The notes below the pieces were generated by a model, which was not told the DNA's origin, did not search any database, and was given only the letters and a program-made list of their open reading frames with translations. A program made the translations under genes and the position numbers. From contig NZ_AZUQ01000001.1 in NCBI RefSeq assembly GCF_000527155.1, positions 1,296,554 to 1,360,553 of the forward strand: DNA of 64,000 nt, written 5' to 3'. The stretch comes from Haloglycomyces albus DSM 45210 (GTDB taxonomy: Bacteria > Actinomycetota > Actinomycetes > Mycobacteriales > Micromonosporaceae). Positions 35,366 to 44,170 of this stretch are shown one piece after another (position 1 is the first letter of the stretch; every line of letters begins with the position of its first letter).

Positions 35366-36589
35366 TTAATGGGCGGAACTCGAGACGTGATGATCCGCCG
35401 GTTCCCGTTCCAAGCGCTCGAATGCGAGTTGCGCGTAGGTCGCCGCTCCGTCGGAGAGAACCGAATCGTCGAATTCGGCGAGCGGCGAATGGTTGTTGGG
35501 AGCCTTCATCGGATCAGCACCTTGAGGTACCGCGCCGAGCATGGTGAAGGCCCCCGGCACCTCACCGATGACTCGAGAGAAATCTTCCGACCCGGGGAAC
35601 GGGTGTGGTGACCAGTGGAACCGTTCCTCTCCGAGGTTCTCCCTGACACTGTTGGCGACAAAGTCGGCTTCTGAATCGGAATTGACCGTGACGGGGTAGT
35701 TTTCGTCGTAGTCGAAGTCCACGCTGAGTCCGTGTGCCGCGGCCAGGTTCTTGATGACGCGAGCGCATTCGTCCTTTGCGGTGGCACGCGCCGCCTTGGA
35801 ATAGGTGCGGATCGTCGCCTTGAAGGTGACCTCGTCGGTGATGACGTTACTCGCCGTACCGCCGTGGAAGCTTCCGACGGTGAGGACGACGGGGTCGTGT
35901 ATGTCGAATCGTCGGGTCACCATGCTTTGTAGTGCGAGGACCATTTCGCAGGCGCCCGGCATGGGGTCGCGGGCGAGGTGCGGCATGGAGCCGTGGCCGC
36001 CTGCGCCTCGTACCGTCACATACATCTCGTCGGAGGCCGACATGATGGGGCCGTGACGGGTGACGAAGAGACCGCCGGGGATGATGGCGCTGGTGACGTG
36101 CAGCGCATAGGCTGCGACCGGTTTATCGCCGGTGGCGTCGAGTACTCCTTCTCGCAACATGTGTCCGGCACCGTCGTAACCTTCTTCTCCGGGCTGGAAC
36201 ATGAAGATCACGTCGCCGCGCAGGGAATCGACCTTTTCGGCGAGAAGCCGTGCCGCTCCGGACAGCATCGCGGTGTGCAGGTCGTGCCCACAGGCGTGCA
36301 TTCTGTCGGAAGAAGCGGCGTAGGAGGCTCCGGTTCGTTCCGTGACCGGTAGGGCGTCCATGTCTCCGCGCAGTAGAACCGTTGGTCCCGGTTGGTTACC
36401 TTTGAGGACGGCGGTTACCGAGCTCAGATCGTTGCCCAGACTGATGTTCAAGGGGAGGTCTGAGATCGATTGGAGAACCTTTTCTTGCGTACGTGGCAGG
36501 TTGAGACCTACCTCCGGTTCCCGGTGGAGGCGGCGTCGTAGGTCGACGAGTTCATCCTGCAGTCCACGGGCGTCGTCACGGAACGACAT
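35366..36589 (-). CDS. M20-family amidohydrolase (hippurate hydrolase/peptidase type)
   Basis: Encodes 407 residues; the ATG at 36589 follows AAAGGGGGAACACAC, which decides the start. M20D layout: HREPEVGLNLPRTQ, LLRGDMDALPVTE, metal ligands in MHACGHDLHTAML, GEEGYDGAGHML, the lid domain containing GAGGHGSMPHLA, and the C-terminal ligand region PGSEDFSRVI. These enzymes cleave N-acyl amino acids such as hippurate, IAA-amino acids or N-acetyl-diaminopimelate. The gene is divergent from the duplicated Lrp regulator, which probably controls it. Confidence 0.88.
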   Translation of the reverse strand: MSFRDDARGLQDELVDLRRRLHREPEVGLNLPRTQEKVLQSISDLPLNISLGNDLSSVTAVLKGNQPGPTVLLRGDMDALPVTERTGASYAASSDRMHACGHDLHTAMLSGAARLLAEKVDSLRGDVIFMFQPGEEGYDGAGHMLREGVLDATGDKPVAAYALHVTSAIIPGGLFVTRHGPIMSASDEMYVTVRGAGGHGSMPHLARDPMPGACEMVLALQSMVTRRFDIHDPVVLTVGSFHGGTASNVITDEVTFKATIRTYSKAARATAKDECARVIKNLAAAHGLSVDFDYDENYPVTVNSDSEADFVANSVRENLGEERFHWSPHPFPGSEDFSRVIGEVPGAFTMLGAVPQGADPMKAPNNHSPLAEFDDSVLSDGAATYAQLAFERLEREPADHHVSSSAH

Positions 36590-36769
36590 GTGTGTTCCCC
36601 CTTTCTTAGGGCGACAGTGGATTCTCGTCGTGGGAGCCGACGGTTGAATCGTCTGTCGCGGTTCTGGACTTCCGGTATGGGGCACCCATCGAGGGTTGAG
36701 GGTCGTGCCTTGGACGTGAAGGTACCGAGCAGTCGCACGATATAGAAGAATCTGAAGTATATTGCTTCT

Positions 36770-37804
36770 ATGGCGACGTATTCGCAGGAAATTGCCATGC
36801 TGGACGAGATTGAGTTGGAAATCGTCAACGCCGTCCAGATTAATCCGCGTGCGTCGTGGACCCTGATCGGATCTGTTTTGGGGATCGACCCCGTTACCGC
36901 AGCGCGTCGGTGGAAACGGTTGACGGATTCCGGACTGGCGTGGACGACCGTTTACCCCAGTTCAGACGCACTCAAGTCGGTGCTGGTGGCCTATATAGAG
37001 GTAGAATGCGTCGCCGGTTCGGCGGATACGGTGGCCCGGCAGTTGATCGACGATCCCAAAGTCGCGTCGATCGATCACATAACCGGCTCGGCGGATGTGA
37101 TCGTGACGGTATTTACCAGCGATCTTGGCGATCTCTCTCGTATTCTTCTTGAAACCCTGGGGACCATCGACGGTGTGAAAGCGACTCGGGCACATGTCGG
37201 TACCAGTGTTCACGTCGAGGGGAGTCAGTGGAAACTGCGCTCGCTCAGTGCTGATCAGCAGGATCGGCTTCGATCGAAACTACCGCGAGTGCCCGGGGTT
37301 GTGCCTCGCTCTATTGATAGACGGGATGAACCGCTGCTCAGCGAGCTTCAAAAGGACGCGCGAACCTCCTACAGCAGCTTGGCGGAGGTGATGGGCTCTA
37401 GTGTCAGTACCGTACGTCGGCGACTGGACTCGCTGATCGGTGCACAGAAGCTGATCTTCCGTTGCGAGATCGCGCAACCGCTGTCGGGGTGGCCGGTGAG
37501 CGCGACGTTGTGGTGCCGAGTCCCGCCGGCACGGGTTGACCTTGTTGCGTCGCAGGTGGCGGCCTTGCCGGAGGCACGACTGTGCTCGGTGGTGACGGGT
37601 GGCCCCGCGAATCTGTTGTTGTCGGTGTGGTTGCGCTCGGTTTCCGACACGCATTATCTACAGACGGCCTTGACCGAACGTTTTACTGAGCTCGAAGTGC
37701 TCAGCAGTGGGCTCACATTGCGTCAAGTCAAACGCATCGGACGCGTCCTGGATAAAAAGCAACATGCGGTCGGTATTGTGCCGCTTCGCATCTGGACGGA
37801 TTGA
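36770..37804 (+). CDS. Lrp/AsnC-type regulator with two tandem modules
   Basis: Encodes 344 residues. It contains two AsnC modules: HTH-1 around residues 10-60 (ELEIVNAVQINPRASWTLIG, AARRWKRLTDSGL), its ligand-binding (RAM) domain around 70-150, HTH-2 around 190-235 (LLSELQKDARTSYSSLAEVM, TVRRRLDSLIGAQKL), and a second RAM domain to the end. Normal Lrp proteins are ~150 residues, so this is a fused duplication. Two starts are possible: ATG 36770 (no ribosome site, perhaps leaderless) or ATG 36800 (CAGGAAA site). It is divergent from the M20 amidohydrolase. Confidence 0.87.
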   Translation: MATYSQEIAMLDEIELEIVNAVQINPRASWTLIGSVLGIDPVTAARRWKRLTDSGLAWTTVYPSSDALKSVLVAYIEVECVAGSADTVARQLIDDPKVASIDHITGSADVIVTVFTSDLGDLSRILLETLGTIDGVKATRAHVGTSVHVEGSQWKLRSLSADQQDRLRSKLPRVPGVVPRSIDRRDEPLLSELQKDARTSYSSLAEVMGSSVSTVRRRLDSLIGAQKLIFRCEIAQPLSGWPVSATLWCRVPPARVDLVASQVAALPEARLCSVVTGGPANLLLSVWLRSVSDTHYLQTALTERFTELEVLSSGLTLRQVKRIGRVLDKKQHAVGIVPLRIWTD

Positions 37805-38151
37805 TGTCGGCGGCGGGGGAACACGGCTTTCCGTCTTCATGTACTCAAATGCTCGAGCTGTTGCCCCTGGATGTAGATGTCAAAGTCCTTGGTATCGCGG
37901 TCGGTATCGTCGGCGGTCCCATGGATCAGTGCCTCTTTCGTGGGTGTCATATGGACACGTGGAAATGAGTGGTGCAAGGTAAATTGGAGCCCGGATACTC
38001 CATAATGGATGAGCACGCTGGCGGATTCCGGTTTTCGACATTAAGTCAGCATGGACGACTTGATGAACACGCGGTGTTGGGCGAAAGCCCAGTCATATTG
38101 ATCATTCACCGCCGTGGGGCCTCTGCCCTCCCTTTCAAAGCGGGGCGGATC
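37805..38151. other. Intergenic stretch, 347 bp
   Basis: Lies between the stop of the Lrp-type regulator and the 3' end of a small membrane-protein gene on the other strand. I see no hairpin with a T-run, RNA gene or open frame with a ribosome site. Confidence 0.4.
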
Positions 38152-38370
38152 TTACGTGTTGGATCGGTGGTCGCAGCGATCGTGTTGCTTTACCCGCCTG
38201 CTCAAGGTGAGTCGACCGACCGAAGCCGCGATACCGAACCAGGCGATAAGCAACCCCACGATCATCGTCCATCCTGCAATGGCGAAGTACGGTAGGTCGA
38301 TCGTGACGCTCAAAACGGCCACAGCCGCGATGAGGCATCCAATGGTGGCATGAAGACGGGGATTGGACAT
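38152..38370 (-). CDS. Small two-helix membrane protein
   Basis: Encodes 72 residues from ATG 38370, with GAGG about 7 bases upstream. After MSNPRLHAT come two hydrophobic helices (IGCLIAAVAVLSVTIDL and IAGWTMIVGLLIAWFGIAAS) and a basic, histidine-containing tail. The helix pair with an outside-facing loop is of the DUF-type small membrane proteins common in actinomycetes. I do not recognise a family, and its function is unknown. Confidence 0.55.
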   Translation of the reverse strand: MSNPRLHATIGCLIAAVAVLSVTIDLPYFAIAGWTMIVGLLIAWFGIAASVGRLTLSRRVKQHDRCDHRSNT

Positions 38371-38575
38371 TCGATACCTCACTTCGCTTTCCGCTCAAGA
38401 GTTCTCCAAAGGACCGACGTCCCATGCGCTTTCGATCAGCTCGCTATGTGCTTGAGCCCCTCGAGGGTAGCAATATTCGGAGTAGCTCGACCGTAGCCGG
38501 GCGCTTTCCGCTTTATAGCCGCATCGGCGGGTTGGTTGTGCAGAGGACCATGGGGATGCACTTTAACGGCAGCAA

Positions 38576-38613
38576 AAAGGCCTCTAACAATGTTTCCATT
38601 GTTAGAGGCCTTT
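38576..38613 (-). terminator. Strong hairpin terminator of tRNA-Arg
   Basis: AAAGGCCTCTAACAATG (38576-38592) pairs perfectly with 38597-38613; the loop is TTTC. On the minus strand it is followed by a T-run (TTTTT GCTGCC). It starts a few bases beyond the 3' end of the tRNA-Arg gene. Confidence 0.9.
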
Positions 38614-38620
38614 GTTTTGG

Positions 38621-38693
<73 letters not shown>

Positions 38694-38842
38694 TTACCGG
38701 CTCCTGAGGTCGTTTCCGACCGCTCGATCAGGGCCGCATTTAATATTACTCGCTTCGGAAACGCTTCTGCACTCGGGTGTGCTTTTGTGCCGTGAGTCAT
38801 GACAATAGGGATGCTTCCGTGTGTTTAGGCAGGTCGCGGCCC

Positions 38843-39529
38843 CTAATCCAGGATCGTTTCCATGAAATTGCGCCAGGCACCCGCGATATCGTTGTCTCCA
38901 CCGTCATCGGCCCGTGCGGCGGCCTTCCACACCTGCCGCTCGGCCACGCCGACCTCTTCGTTCAACAGATGCCGGTGCGCGTACTCGGTCCGTTGAGCGG
39001 GGCCGGGATACCAGTGTCCATTGGCCGCGAACAGGGCGACATAAGCGCGGTGACAGGAATCCAGGAGCAGGGCCGTACGCTCGAACGGGTCACGTTGCGA
39101 GGCGAGCTCGTCGGCGACCTTGTCGGTATCGGACTTGACGCGCTGGATCGCGTTCGGTGCCAACAGCTCGGGCAGTTCAATCGCCCGGGCTCGGTCCTGG
39201 GCCCCCGTGCCGGAGTCGTCGGCCAGGAGAATCCCCTCGGCGAACGCGGCCATGATCTGGATCGACTGCGACGACGGATACTCCCATCCGCGCCCGGCCT
39301 CCAGCTCGTCAAGGTGGTACTGGAACTCGTTCAGCGTGTAATGGATCGTACGATCCGATTCCGATTCAGGTCGCGTGTCCAGATCCCACACACAGACAAG
39401 GACGGCATCGTCTGACTCGTCGTCGCGGGTGGCCGCTCCCGTGGCATAGGCGAACGACAACGCCGGATCATTGTTGAGCGTTGCGAGCGGCCCCGTCGTC
39501 AGCCGCAGAATCGCTTGAGGAAGAGTCAT
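38843..39529 (-). CDS. Unrecognised protein with a nucleotidyltransferase-like start
   Basis: Encodes 228 residues from the ATG at 39529 (a longer start exists at 39559). No family is recognised with certainty. Near the N-terminus the segment SFAYATGAATRDDESDDAVLVC recalls the GSxARGxxxxxSDxDL motif of nucleotidyltransferases but lacks its exact spacing. The rest is mostly helical (IQRVKSDTDKVADELASQRD, LLLDSCHRAYVALFAANGHW), as in aminoglycoside-nucleotidyltransferase-like helical bundles. It is separated from the DUF885 gene by a hairpin and appears to be a single-gene unit. Confidence 0.55.
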   Translation of the reverse strand: MTLPQAILRLTTGPLATLNNDPALSFAYATGAATRDDESDDAVLVCVWDLDTRPESESDRTIHYTLNEFQYHLDELEAGRGWEYPSSQSIQIMAAFAEGILLADDSGTGAQDRARAIELPELLAPNAIQRVKSDTDKVADELASQRDPFERTALLLDSCHRAYVALFAANGHWYPGPAQRTEYAHRHLLNEEVGVAERQVWKAAARADDGGDNDIAGAWRNFMETILD

Positions 39530-39616
39530 AAAACCAGTGTGGCGGGCAAAGGCTCGCACGTCCAGCGTTTGTATAACCGACGACTGAAAATCTTTCGAGG
39601 GAATTGGGCGGAACGT

Positions 39617-39654
39617 CAGCTCGGGCCGAGAAAAAATCCTCTCAGCCCGAGCTG
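39617..39654 (-). terminator. Hairpin after the DUF885 gene
   Basis: CAGCTCGGGC (39617-39626) pairs with GCCCGAGCTG (39645-39654) with a loop containing a run of six A (T on the minus strand). It sits 12 bases after the DUF885 stop, and closes the minus-strand groES-like/tyrA/DUF885 unit. Confidence 0.65.
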
Positions 39655-39665
39655 CGAGGAAATTC

Positions 39666-41357
39666 CTACAGACGTTTCAACGCGTCGGCGAAGGGTCCCA
39701 GACCCATCGAACCAAGGTTGAGCGCGTCGGTGTGGAACTGGCGCAGGCTGAAGTCGGCACCCTTGCGGGCCTCGTAATCGGCACGGGCCTTCATCCACAG
39801 GCGCTCGCCGACCTTGTACGACGGTGCCTGACCGGGCCAACCCAAGTAACGGTTGCACTCGAACCGCAGGCGGCCCTCATCGTCACGGCAGTGCGCGCGC
39901 ATGAACTCGAACATCTTGTCGGCGTCCCACTGCTCGCCCGGACGCCATCCGAAGGGGTTGTCCTCGGGAATCGTCATCTCACAGTGCAGACCGATGTCGA
40001 CGATGACGCGTGCGGCGCGCATGGCTTGACCGTCGAGCATCCCGAGCTTGCCGGCTGGGTCGTCGTCGTAATAACCCAGCTCCTTCATGAGGCGTTCGGC
40101 GTATAGCGCCCAGCCTTCGGCGTGGCCGGAGCTGAACATGAGCGTGCGCTGGAAGCGGTTCAGCAATTCGCTGCGGTAGACGGTCTGACCGATCTGCAGG
40201 TGGTGACCGGGTACACCTTCGTGGTAAACGGTGGTCTTCTCCCGCCACTTCGAGAAATTCGTCTGCGACCCCGGCACCGACCACCACATGCGACCCGGAC
40301 GGCTGAAGTCCTCGGTCGGGCCCGTGTAGTAGATGGCACCGTCCTCAGTCGGGGCGATCATGCATTCGATGGCGCGAATCGGCTCGGGGATGTCGAAGTG
40401 CTTATCGGCCATGTCGGCGACGATTCCGTCGGCCAATTCCTGCATCCACTCACGGAACTCGTATTTGTCCTGAACGTTCTGCTCGGGGTCCTGGTCGAGA
40501 TGGGCGATCGCCTCGTCGACGGTGCCACCGGGTTTGATGCGGTCGGCGGTGGCGTCCATTTCGGCTTCGATGCGGGCCAGTTCGCCCCAAGCCCATTGGT
40601 ACGTCTCGTCCAGGTCGATGGACTCACCGATGAAGTAGCGTGAGGCGCGCTGGTAGCGCTCCCGCCCGGCCGCGTCCTTCTTCGGAGCGTGCGGGGCCAG
40701 TTCCTCACGTAGGAACGTCGCGAAATCGGCGGTGGCCTGGCGAGCGGCGTTTGCTCCGGCTTCCAACTCTTCTTTGAGTTCACCGGTGGGGGCCTTACCG
40801 TTGACCGTCAGGCGGCCGAGCAGGCCCTCCCAGAAATCGTCGCCGTTGGCGCCGTTCCAGTTGTCACAGTGCCGAGCGACCTCGGTGACCTGGAGGTGGG
40901 CGGCGATGCGTCCGGCGGCGGCCTCGGCGCGGAAGGTCTCGATGATCCCGGCGACGGCCTCGGGAACGGCCTGTAGACGCTTGGCGATATTGCGAACCTG
41001 GGTTTCGCCCTCCTGCGGCATGAGATCGAAGATCATCCGCACACCGTGGAGGGGGGACCCGATCACGTTCAATTCCAGATGGGCGTCCCCGGCTTCGTGG
41101 CATTCGACCTGCAGCTTGACGCGCTCCAGGATGGCTTCTTTGGCCGCGCGCTCGCGTTCGTCGGCGGGCTCGACGGCTTCCAGGTCGGCGATGAAGGTGC
41201 GAACCTTCTCGATTTCGGCTTCGCGACCGGCGGGGGAGAAGTCGTCCCACTTGTCGTCATTGGTGTTGTCCCCGAGGAAGGTGGCCTCCGTCGGGTGGGA
41301 GGCGACGTAATCGGCGACGAATTGATCGGCGATGGTATCGATTTTGCTCATGGTCAT
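39666..41357 (-). CDS. DUF885-family (M3-like) metalloprotein
   Basis: Encodes 563 residues from the ATG at 41357, which overlaps the tyrA stop as ATGA. The C-terminal half contains the zinc-peptidase-like motif TVYHEGVPGHHLQIG, with HEGVPGHH the hallmark of the family, followed by FSSGHAEGWALYAERLMKELG with another candidate metal ligand. The N-terminal half is an extended helical domain. The family is annotated as putative peptidases, and substrates are mostly unknown. There is no signal peptide, so it is cytoplasmic here. Its coupling to tyrA is unusual. Confidence 0.88.
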   Translation of the reverse strand: MTMSKIDTIADQFVADYVASHPTEATFLGDNTNDDKWDDFSPAGREAEIEKVRTFIADLEAVEPADERERAAKEAILERVKLQVECHEAGDAHLELNVIGSPLHGVRMIFDLMPQEGETQVRNIAKRLQAVPEAVAGIIETFRAEAAAGRIAAHLQVTEVARHCDNWNGANGDDFWEGLLGRLTVNGKAPTGELKEELEAGANAARQATADFATFLREELAPHAPKKDAAGRERYQRASRYFIGESIDLDETYQWAWGELARIEAEMDATADRIKPGGTVDEAIAHLDQDPEQNVQDKYEFREWMQELADGIVADMADKHFDIPEPIRAIECMIAPTEDGAIYYTGPTEDFSRPGRMWWSVPGSQTNFSKWREKTTVYHEGVPGHHLQIGQTVYRSELLNRFQRTLMFSSGHAEGWALYAERLMKELGYYDDDPAGKLGMLDGQAMRAARVIVDIGLHCEMTIPEDNPFGWRPGEQWDADKMFEFMRAHCRDDEGRLRFECNRYLGWPGQAPSYKVGERLWMKARADYEARKGADFSLRQFHTDALNLGSMGLGPFADALKRL

Positions 41358-42292
41358 GACGATATATGAGGGGTTTTAGTGGTCGCCACCATATTTTTGT
41401 CGATATATTGAATCCATCCGCCCTGTTTTCCAAGATTAAGCAGGTCAGCGTGGTGGAGATGCATTGTGCCGGTTTCCAGGTCCGCCTGAGCGTAGCGGCG
41501 TTGGCTGTCCTGGGCTCTTTCGAACCACTCGGTGACGGCGGCTCGTTCGGCCACGTCGTCGGTCAATCCCGCCGAGACGTGAGAGAGGAAGCCGGACAGC
41601 CGATCGACCTCGTCACGCAGACGTTCGGTATTGCCCTGCACCATCCCGTCGAACAGCTGCGCCGGGCTGGCCACAACGCGAGTGGTATCGCGATACGAAC
41701 CCGCGGCCAGAGTCTGTGAGACGGGATCGGCGGCGAGGTGTGCAACGGCGGCGGCGACCACGTGTTCGACGTGGGAGATGCGCGCCACGGCGGCATCATG
41801 GTGCGCGCTGCTCAAAGGGACGACGCGACTCCCGAGATCCAGTGCCAGGCGGGTAACCGCCGTCCAATCGTCGAGATCGGTGGATTCCTCCAGGCACGAC
41901 ACCCAGGTACGACCGTGGAACAGTCCTTTCTCGGCCGCTTCCCAGCCGGAGCGTTCCTTGCCGGCCATGGGGTGCGATCCGACGTAGCGGGATCGGCCGC
42001 GCGCCCACTGCCACGGTTGTCCTTTGATCGAGCCGGTATCGGTGACGATGCCCTGATAACCGCCGGCCGCCACGTCCTCGAGCGTCGTTTGCAAATGGGG
42101 ATAGGGTACGGCCACCACCAGTAGGTCCGAGTCGAACAGGCCTACCAGGTCGGGAGTGGTCGTGGCATACGAATCAGCCGATCGTAGCGTCCACGGATTC
42201 GGGTCGTAAGCGATGACCTCGTGCGGTGAGTCGGCGAGCGCCTTGACGATCGACCCGCCGATGAGTCCCAATCCGCAGACAGCGACGCGCAT
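41354..42292 (-). CDS. tyrA: Prephenate dehydrogenase
   Basis: Encodes 312 residues. The Rossmann NAD(P) site is CGLGLIGGSIVKAL (~6-20), with catalytic-region motifs VTDTGSIKG, GSHPMAGKERSGWE and the histidine helix RISHVEHVVAAAVAHL. It oxidatively decarboxylates prephenate to 4-hydroxyphenylpyruvate on the way to tyrosine. Length is typical of the bacterial single-domain type without an ACT or chorismate mutase domain. Its start overlaps the stop of the groES-like gene (TAATG), and its stop overlaps the DUF885 start (ATGA), so all three genes are translationally coupled. Confidence 0.92.
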   Translation of the reverse strand: MRVAVCGLGLIGGSIVKALADSPHEVIAYDPNPWTLRSADSYATTTPDLVGLFDSDLLVVAVPYPHLQTTLEDVAAGGYQGIVTDTGSIKGQPWQWARGRSRYVGSHPMAGKERSGWEAAEKGLFHGRTWVSCLEESTDLDDWTAVTRLALDLGSRVVPLSSAHHDAAVARISHVEHVVAAAVAHLAADPVSQTLAAGSYRDTTRVVASPAQLFDGMVQGNTERLRDEVDRLSGFLSHVSAGLTDDVAERAAVTEWFERAQDSQRRYAQADLETGTMHLHHADLLNLGKQGGWIQYIDKNMVATTKTPHISS

Positions 42293-42630
42293 TACAAGTA
42301 CAGACCCGTTCCCTCGTCGTCGACCCGTTTGGAGGCGACTGCGTGAATATCGCGTTCCCGCAGCAGTATATAGCTCTTCCCGCCGAGATCGACTTCGGCT
42401 TTTTCGGCGGGGTCGAACAGGACGCGGTCTCCGGCTTGAACGGCGTGCACCAAGGGACCGACGGCTACGGCTTCGGCCCAGCCGAGGCGTTGTCCGACCG
42501 ATGCGGTCGCGGGGATGACGATGCCGCCGCTGGAACGACGTTCGCTATCGGGGTCTTCGCGGACAAGCAGCCGGTCGTGCAGGAGTTGGATGGGTAGACC
42601 GGATACGGAATCTAGTGGTTCGGCATTCAC
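42292..42630 (-). CDS. GroES-like co-chaperonin paralogue
   Basis: Encodes 112 residues from a GTG at 42630 (weak ribosome site, so the start is uncertain). The Cpn10 core reads IQLLHDRLLVREDPDSERR, SSGGIVIPATASVG and VQAGDRVLFDPAEKAEVDL, ending YILLRERDIHAVAS. The Ile-Val-Ile mobile loop is recognisable (GGIVIPA). True groES genes normally pair with groEL, but here no groEL follows; instead the stop overlaps tyrA. This is therefore probably a second, divergent GroES of unknown partner. Confidence 0.8.
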   Translation of the reverse strand: MNAEPLDSVSGLPIQLLHDRLLVREDPDSERRSSGGIVIPATASVGQRLGWAEAVAVGPLVHAVQAGDRVLFDPAEKAEVDLGGKSYILLRERDIHAVASKRVDDEGTGLYL

Positions 42631-42835
42631 GTGACCCCAGGCTACCCGGAGAGGTGGGACGTTTGCGAATTTCGCACGATTGAGACGGCTGGACATGACG
42701 TATAAAACAACGGGCTGTGCCGCAAGGTCGCCGTCGGGTCTGGACTGAGTGCTTGACGGCGGTGTGGGCGCAGTGTTTCCTTTCGGATCGTATCCCGGTA
42801 CTGTACTAAATACTGCCTCTGGAAACGACTGTTGA

Positions 42836-44170
42836 ATGGTGACTGGAATGGGACGATGGACTGAGCGCCTGCATCGAATGTGGATCGGCCTTCGCACGAA
42901 CGACCCTTCGGAGCGGAAGAGTTCGAATCGTCCTCCACGCGTCACGGTGAAGGAGTTGGAGGAGGACCCTCCCGCACCGCCCTCGCGACCGTCGTCTGCG
43001 GACGACGACGCCGACGGTCGCGTTCCCACCGGCTTGCGGATCGGTGCCGCGTGGGCGTGGCGCATGGTCGTCATCGGTATTGCCGTAGTCGCTTTCCTGT
43101 GGTTTTTGGCCAAAGCCAGCATCGTGGTGATTCCCCTGGTCGTTGCCGTTCTTTTGGCGGCCATGTTCCAACCCATGGCGGCCTGGTTGATGAAACACGG
43201 CTGGAACAAGTCGCTCGCCGCCTTGTTGGTGCTCGTCACCGGGCTCGCCGCCGTGGCAGGGACCTTGACGTTCGTGGTCGACCAGTTCATCAAAGGTGTC
43301 CCCGACTTCGGTCAACAGGCGGTCGAAGGACTCAAAGAAGCACAGAAGTGGTTGGAGTCGGGCCCCTACGGCTTGGACGGCCAACAGGTCACCGCCTACC
43401 TGTCGAACGTGGAGGATTCGGTTAGCGACTGGTTCAGCGACAACCAAACCGATCTGGCGCAGAGCGCACTCGACATCGGCGGTTCGGTCGCCACCAGTCT
43501 CATCTACACGCTCACCGGTTTCTTCCTGGTCCTGTTCTGCACGTACTTCTTCCTCCGCGACGGACGGTCGATCTGGGAGTTCCTCACCGGAATGCTGCCG
43601 GCCCGTGCGGTGGAGCCGACCCGCTACGCCGGTGGTGCGGGCTGGTCGTCGATGGTGCAGTACATGCGCACCATGGTGCTCGTGGCACTGGTGGACGCCT
43701 TCGGTATCGGTCTGGGGCTGTGGATTCTGGACATCCCGCTGTGGCTGCCGCTCGCCGCGTTGGTCTTCCTCGGCGGGTTCATCCCGATCGTCGGTGCGAC
43801 TGTGTCGGGTTCGGTAGCGGTCATGGTCGCCTTGATCGGAACGGACAATCCGCTGTGGAACGCCTTGTTCGTCCTTTTGATCGTCCTCGCGGTGCAGCAA
43901 ATCGAATCGAACATTCTCCATCCAGTGATGATGAGCCGAGCAGTGAAACTCCATCCGCTCGCCATCGTCCTCTCGGTGACGACCGGCGGAATCCTCGCGG
44001 GTATCGTGGGAGCTTTGATTGCCGTTCCGGCTCTCGCCATGATCAACGCCTTCGTGCGCGCCCTGTCGCGCTATCGCGAGGCACACCGACACGCTGAGGA
44101 AGAGGACGTCACCCTGGAAGGGGAGGAGTCCGTCGCCCTCCGCCGAGATGAAGAGGAACAAACATCTTGA
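42836..44170 (+). CDS. AI-2E-family transporter
   Basis: Encodes 444 residues. The N-terminal ~70 residues are polar, then there are about eight membrane helices (VVIGIAVVAFLWFLAKASIV, VIPLVVAVLLAAMFQPMAAW, LLVLVTGLAAVAGTLTFVV, LIYTLTGFFLVLFCTYFFLRD, and later ones including LVFLGGFIPIVGATVSG). The FIPIVGATVSG and QQIESNILHPVMMSRAVKLHP segments are signatures of the AI-2E/PerM family. These proteins transport an unproved substrate; AI-2 and sodium/proton exchange have been proposed. The stop overlaps the TTG start of dinG. Confidence 0.9.
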   Translation: MVTGMGRWTERLHRMWIGLRTNDPSERKSSNRPPRVTVKELEEDPPAPPSRPSSADDDADGRVPTGLRIGAAWAWRMVVIGIAVVAFLWFLAKASIVVIPLVVAVLLAAMFQPMAAWLMKHGWNKSLAALLVLVTGLAAVAGTLTFVVDQFIKGVPDFGQQAVEGLKEAQKWLESGPYGLDGQQVTAYLSNVEDSVSDWFSDNQTDLAQSALDIGGSVATSLIYTLTGFFLVLFCTYFFLRDGRSIWEFLTGMLPARAVEPTRYAGGAGWSSMVQYMRTMVLVALVDAFGIGLGLWILDIPLWLPLAALVFLGGFIPIVGATVSGSVAVMVALIGTDNPLWNALFVLLIVLAVQQIESNILHPVMMSRAVKLHPLAIVLSVTTGGILAGIVGALIAVPALAMINAFVRALSRYREAHRHAEEEDVTLEGEESVALRRDEEEQTS

